From Streptomyces lacrimifluminis (lineage in GTDB: Bacteria > Actinomycetota > Actinomycetes > Streptomycetales > Streptomycetaceae): 64,000 nucleotides of DNA. The stretch lies in assembly GCF_014646095.1 (NCBI RefSeq), contig NZ_BMMU01000002.1, positions 62,001-126,000 on the forward strand. Reading direction: 5' to 3'. The notes under the pieces were generated by a model. It saw nothing but the letters and a program-made list of their open reading frames with translations. It had not been told where the DNA came from and made no database searches. The translations under genes and the position numbers were made by a program. Shown one piece after another: positions 61,021 to 64,000 of the stretch; position 1 is the stretch's first letter, and each line of letters starts with the position of its first letter.

Positions 61021-62039
61021 TCACTGAGCTTTTCCCGGTAAGTACCCGTCGCTCGCTGTGATCGCGATGCTGGCGCTGCGGCCCGTGCGGTCCTCAAGTC
61101 CGTGCAGGCGTAAGGCCCCTGGTAGGAACGATCTTGCGACAGATTGTTCTGACCGAGGGGCCTCACGTGTCGACCAGTGTCACATACACCACCGTGCTCG
61201 ATGCGAAGCGGACCACCGCCGAGCACCTGGCCGGCCTCCTGCGTGACCACCGGATCGTGGCCAGGACCCGCGAGGGCCGACGTGCGCTGGGCTGCTTCAA
61301 GCAGGCCGTACTCGTGCTGCGCTGGTTCCTCGACGGCACCCGGTTGGCTCAACTCGCCCGTGACAACGGACTGTCGGCCTCCACCTCCTACCGCTACCTC
61401 CACGAAGGACTGGCCGTCCTGGCCGCCGGCGCACCGGACCTGTCCACCGCGCTGGAGCGTGCGAAGGCAGCCGGGCTGACGCATCTGAACCTCGACGGCA
61501 CGGTCATCCGCACCGACCGCGTCGCCGCCCCGGGCCCCAACGGCGCAGACCTCTGGTGGTCGGGAAAACACAAGCACCATGGCGGGAACGTACAGGTCAT
61601 CTCGACTCTGGACGGCTGGCCGATCTGGGTCTCGTCAGTACGGCCGGGCCGGGAGCACGACACCACCTGCGCCCGCCACCACGGGCTGGTCGACGCCCTC
61701 AACCGCATCGCGGCCGAGCTGGACATGCCGACCCTCGTCGACCTCGGCTACGAGAACGCCGGCGACGGCTTCCGCCACCCCGTCAAAAAGCCCGCCGGAG
61801 CCGAGCTGACCGAGGCTCAGCAGACCTACAACAAGGTCATCCGCGGCATCCACGGCGTCTGCGAGCGCGCCAACTCCCTGCTCAAGACCACCTTCAAGAC
61901 CCTGCGCCGGGTCAGCCTCGACCCCAGCCGCATCACGAAAATCGCCGCCGCAGCCCTCGTACTGCTCCAACTCGAGTACGACCGCACCATCTGAACAATC
62001 ACACAACGCCACGATCCGTTACTGACAAAGACTCAGTGA
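61021..62039. mobile_element. IS5-family insertion sequence (~1.0 kb)
   Basis: One transposase gene lies between imperfect terminal inverted repeats: TCACTGAGCTTTTCCCGGTAA (left, 61021) and its counterpart at the right end (reading inward TCACTGAGTCTTTGTCAGTAA). The exact outer boundary and target duplication are not clear by eye. It lies between the LRR gene and the integrase gene. A 50-bp imperfect stem-loop (61113-61162) just before the transposase start could block read-through translation. Confidence 0.7.
61167..61994 (+). CDS. IS5-family transposase (DDE_Tnp_4 type)
   Basis: A ~275-residue DDE transposase of the HARBI1-like group. An N-terminal HTH (LARDNGLSASTSYRYLHEGLAVL) precedes the catalytic part. 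The first Asp is in HLNLDGTVIRTDRV, the second in PTLVDLGYENAGDG, and the C-terminal Glu is probably in GVCERANSLLKTTFKTLRRV. All are uninterrupted, so it may be active. The GTG at 61167 begins the conserved region; an upstream in-frame start at 61134 lies in the stem-loop. Confidence 0.85.
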   Translation: MSTSVTYTTVLDAKRTTAEHLAGLLRDHRIVARTREGRRALGCFKQAVLVLRWFLDGTRLAQLARDNGLSASTSYRYLHEGLAVLAAGAPDLSTALERAKAAGLTHLNLDGTVIRTDRVAAPGPNGADLWWSGKHKHHGGNVQVISTLDGWPIWVSSVRPGREHDTTCARHHGLVDALNRIAAELDMPTLVDLGYENAGDGFRHPVKKPAGAELTEAQQTYNKVIRGIHGVCERANSLLKTTFKTLRRVSLDPSRITKIAAAALVLLQLEYDRTI

Positions 62040-62171
62040 CCAGCCGAAGTCGAGCGGCCTGTTCGATCCGCAACACCAACCATCTGGACGGCACGTCGCA
62101 ACGGGGCGACTGCCGCCCGATGCAGCAGAAAGTATCCGGCAACGCTGCTTCCACCGTCCGTGGACCTTCAC

Positions 62172-63332
62172 TCAAGCCGCAAGGTTGAGGTTGAGGATTT
62201 TGGCTGCTGAGCTGATCGAGCCGGGCATGAGGTGCCGGTAGACCTTGAAGGTGATGTCGAGACTCTTGTGTCCCATCCACTCAGCAACGTCCGTGATCGG
62301 AATTCCGCTGCTCAGGCAGTTCGACGCGAAGAAATGGCGGTTCCCGTAGAGCACCATCCCTTCCGGAATATCTACGACGCCCGCTGCCTTGATCCGCCGC
62401 CACTGATTGTCCATCCCATGATGCGGATACGGCTTGCTGACATCGGTGGGCTGACGCAGCAGGTAGCCGTCGAAGGCCCCATATTTTTGGGCGTACCACT
62501 CGATCGTCTCCCGGACCCGAGCCGGCAGAGGAACATCGCGGTATTCTCCTGGCTTCCGGTGCTTGAGCGGCCCGTACTGCCGGGTGGACATGATGGTCTG
62601 CTCAGCAACCCGATACACGTCGTCGGCCACTATGTTTTTGAGGTTCACTGCCGCCGCCTCGCCATTCCGCAGGCCACAGCCGCTCATCAAATCGACGATC
62701 AACGTGAACGCGTCATCGCCTGCGGTCCGTATCCCCCGCAACTGTTCCAGAGATAGAATCACGGCCCGCGCAGGGTTGTACTGCGGCGGCTTGACGCCAG
62801 CCACGGGGTTGTCGGGATAGAGGCCGAGCCGGTACGCATCGAGGAGGACCGCTCGTAGCTTGTCGAAGGCGTTGGACTGGGTTGCCAGGCCGGCGCCTTT
62901 GCGCTCCATGGTGCGGATGAAGCCGTCAACCACCTTGTGGTCGAAGGAGTTCATCCGCCGACTGCCGAGCGCCGGATAAAGGTGGTGCTTCAAGAGCGAG
63001 TCGAGGTGCCCTACCGAGGTGACAGCCAGGTGCCGCTGCCCGGCCTTCCACTCCTCCACGTACTCCTCGAACGGCATCTCCCCGTACGTCCGAATGCGCT
63101 CCGCCTTCGACTGAGACTGCGGGGCCGCCTTCTTCTCGTTGCAGATCTCCAACAAGCGCCCGATGGCCCCGTCCTGGGTCTCGAAACCAGACTCCTCCGC
63201 CTGCCGCCCGGTCGTCGGCCGATACCGGATCTTGTACGGGTGAGGGCACTTCGACCACCTCGACCGCGTATGCTCGCACTCCTTGAAGAACGACCCCATC
63301 CCACGAGCCAATGAATCCTGGGCCACGGTCAA
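62172..63332 (-). CDS. int: Tyrosine recombinase (integrase) of the element
   Basis: A 386-residue phage-type integrase. The N-terminal arm-binding region (SKCPHPYKIRYRPTTGRQAEESGF) precedes a core-binding SAM-like domain (MPFEEYVEEWKAGQRHL...LKHHLYPALGSRRM). The catalytic domain has Arg in MSGCGLRNGEAAAV, Lys in LKHRKPGEYRDVPL, NRHFFAS, GHKSLDI and the nucleophile Tyr in FKVYRHLMPG. The usual first His of the H-x-x-R-H box is Tyr (LYGNRH), which some active integrases tolerate. The start is TTG (63332) or GTG (63326), with GAGGAG just upstream. It lies 88 bp from the right repeat. No excisionase gene is seen. Confidence 0.9.
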   Translation of the reverse strand: MTVAQDSLARGMGSFFKECEHTRSRWSKCPHPYKIRYRPTTGRQAEESGFETQDGAIGRLLEICNEKKAAPQSQSKAERIRTYGEMPFEEYVEEWKAGQRHLAVTSVGHLDSLLKHHLYPALGSRRMNSFDHKVVDGFIRTMERKGAGLATQSNAFDKLRAVLLDAYRLGLYPDNPVAGVKPPQYNPARAVILSLEQLRGIRTAGDDAFTLIVDLMSGCGLRNGEAAAVNLKNIVADDVYRVAEQTIMSTRQYGPLKHRKPGEYRDVPLPARVRETIEWYAQKYGAFDGYLLRQPTDVSKPYPHHGMDNQWRRIKAAGVVDIPEGMVLYGNRHFFASNCLSSGIPITDVAEWMGHKSLDITFKVYRHLMPGSISSAAKILNLNLAA

Positions 63333-63420
63333 CCAACTCCTCGCGACTGATGCTGACGGTTTACTGACCGGCAGCCGTCCCAGAGGGCTCTGACCTGCGG
63401 AAACAACGGCGAGGTTCGAT

Positions 63421-63585
63421 ATGTGGTGGAACTTCGTCGGGCGGACCCAGGAGGAGATCGTGCAGGCTCGCGACGACTGGGCGAAGGGGACCCGTTTCGG
63501 CGAGGTGAAGGGCTACGACGGAGCCCCGCTCCGCGCACCGGCTCTGCCCGAGACGCCGCTGAAGCCACGAGGAAGGGTGCGCTGA
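63421..63585 (+). pseudogene. Orphaned pirin 3' end (54 codons)
   Basis: An open frame beginning at the same ATG (Met268 of pirin) runs in phase to the pirin stop: MWWNFVGRTQEEIVQARDDW to the end. It lacks the cupin core and any ribosome-binding site. It is the displaced host copy, retained as the right attachment site. Confidence 0.85.
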
Positions 63586-63604
63586 CCAGGGGAAATCCGA
63601 GCTG
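63421..63604 (+). repeat. Right direct repeat (attR)
   Basis: Exact copy of 53892-54075. It is followed by a variant of the same terminator and then host DNA, so this is the original chromosomal 3' end of pirin displaced by integration. Confidence 0.9.
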
Positions 63605-63751
63605 GCGGTCCCGGACGTCCGGGACCGGCAGGACTCACCCTCCCGATCGAGCGGCCGAGCCAGAGCGCACCTGCGAGGCCCGCCCGGCGGATCGCCCACG
63701 ACACCACGCTCCCCCGCGCCCCTGTCACCCCGTCGGCAGCCCCTGCGGGCC

Positions 63752-64000
63752 TCACTCCTCCAGATCCGGCGCCCGTGCCGGGGCCGGGCAGATGCGCTCT
63801 CCGTGGTGGTCGAAGACGAACAGGTGGGCGAGGTCGACGAGGAGGGGGACCTGCATGCCGTGGCGGAGGTCGATGTCGGGGGCGGTGCGGACGATCAGGT
63901 CGCCGGGGAGGCGGCCTTCCGGGGGTGTCACGGGGGCAGTGCTCCTCGGCTCGTCGAGGACGGCCACCGGACCCGCCCGCAGGGCGCCCGCGCGGTCCCT
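63752..64000 (-). CDS. Sugar ABC transporter ATPase C-terminus (UgpC/MsmK type), partial
   Basis: The minus-strand frame is open to the window edge and covers only the last 82 residues. AVLDEPRST, LPGDLIVRTAPDIDLRHGMQVPLLVDLAHLFVFDHHGERI resembles the TOBE-like C-terminal domain of multi-sugar import ATPases (MalK/UgpC/MsmK), where a VDxxxxHxFD motif ends the protein. The ATP-binding part lies beyond the window. It would have been the convergent neighbour of pirin before the element inserted. Confidence 0.75.
   Translation of the reverse strand, partial: RDRAGALRAGPVAVLDEPRSTAPVTPPEGRLPGDLIVRTAPDIDLRHGMQVPLLVDLAHLFVFDHHGERICPAPARAPDLEE

Larger units (their letters stand above)
53892..63604. 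mobile_element. Integrated element in pirin, flanked by 184-bp direct repeats
   Basis: The 184 bp from pirin codon 268 to 19 bases past its stop (53892-54075) recur without mismatch at 63421-63604, an offset of 9,529 bp. A tyrosine recombinase gene lies beside the right copy. Between the repeats are a terminase pseudogene, a DNA-ligase fragment, a lectin/discoidin-like pseudogene, two intact cargo genes and an IS5-type element. This is the structure of a site-specific integration into a protein gene whose 3' end is carried by the element. It looks like a decayed prophage or phage-plasmid; no replication, capsid or transfer gene is recognised. Confidence 0.85.

Overview
The window is high-GC actinomycete chromosome, almost certainly Streptomyces. 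It shows extreme third-position GC, GTG/TTG starts, leaderless-looking genes, a DmdR/IdeR-type iron box, Streptomyces-type dispersed intergenic repeats, Tat signal peptides, and families typical of the genus (DUF5999, DUF3626, DUF2470, stand-alone CYP102-like P450). The order PRPP synthetase paralog, P450, L-rhamnose locus resembles, from memory, an S. coelicolor arm region; no database was consulted.

Layout. 0-7.5 kb: end of an amidohydrolase, a DUF1304/TetR pair behind a perfect palindromic operator, an alcohol/aldehyde dehydrogenase pair divergent from a MarR regulator, a STAS protein, a second EF-Tu and a PRPP synthetase paralog. 8-21.6 kb: mostly single housekeeping-accessory genes (DUF4230, VanZ, PHP, aminoglycoside phosphotransferase-like, DUF3626, FUSC, lactonase, iron-box DUF2470 protein, TetR/P450, prolyl aminopeptidase-like). 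21.7-37.4 kb: a complete L-rhamnose locus. A LacI regulator, an exported beta-propeller protein (possible rhamnosyl-glucuronate lyase), mutarotase and an ABC importer lie on the minus strand. Isomerase, bifunctional aldolase/lactaldehyde dehydrogenase, kinase and LutABC lie on the plus strand. The two arms diverge from an intergenic region with two LacI-type operators, one just downstream of each predicted promoter. Together they carry rhamnose to DHAP plus L-lactate and then pyruvate.

37.7-44.9 kb: a cupin, a three-gene operon of a caspase-family protease, an uncharacterised two-domain protein and a ComEC-like MBL hydrolase (candidate biological-conflict system), a divergent DUF2235 hydrolase and a two-component system. 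45-52.3 kb: an orphan Tat-exported binding protein, a frameshifted lactate monooxygenase-like pseudogene, and a TetR-controlled cassette (SMP-30, SDR, alanine-racemase-fold enzyme, SDR) of unknown pathway.

53-63.6 kb: a pirin gene whose last 184 bp, from codon 268 through the stop, are repeated perfectly 9,529 bp downstream. The repeats bracket an integrated element with a tyrosine recombinase at its right end. Its phage/replication genes are ruined: the terminase has an amber codon and a damaged Walker A motif, a DNA ligase fragment has two stops, and a lectin/discoidin-like gene is frameshifted. An IS5-type insertion sequence sits inside. Two apparently intact cargo genes remain: a protein of six winged-HTH-like repeats and an STM4015-like leucine-rich-repeat protein. 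The window ends in the C-terminus of a sugar ABC ATPase. No tRNA, rRNA, CRISPR array or riboswitch was recognised.
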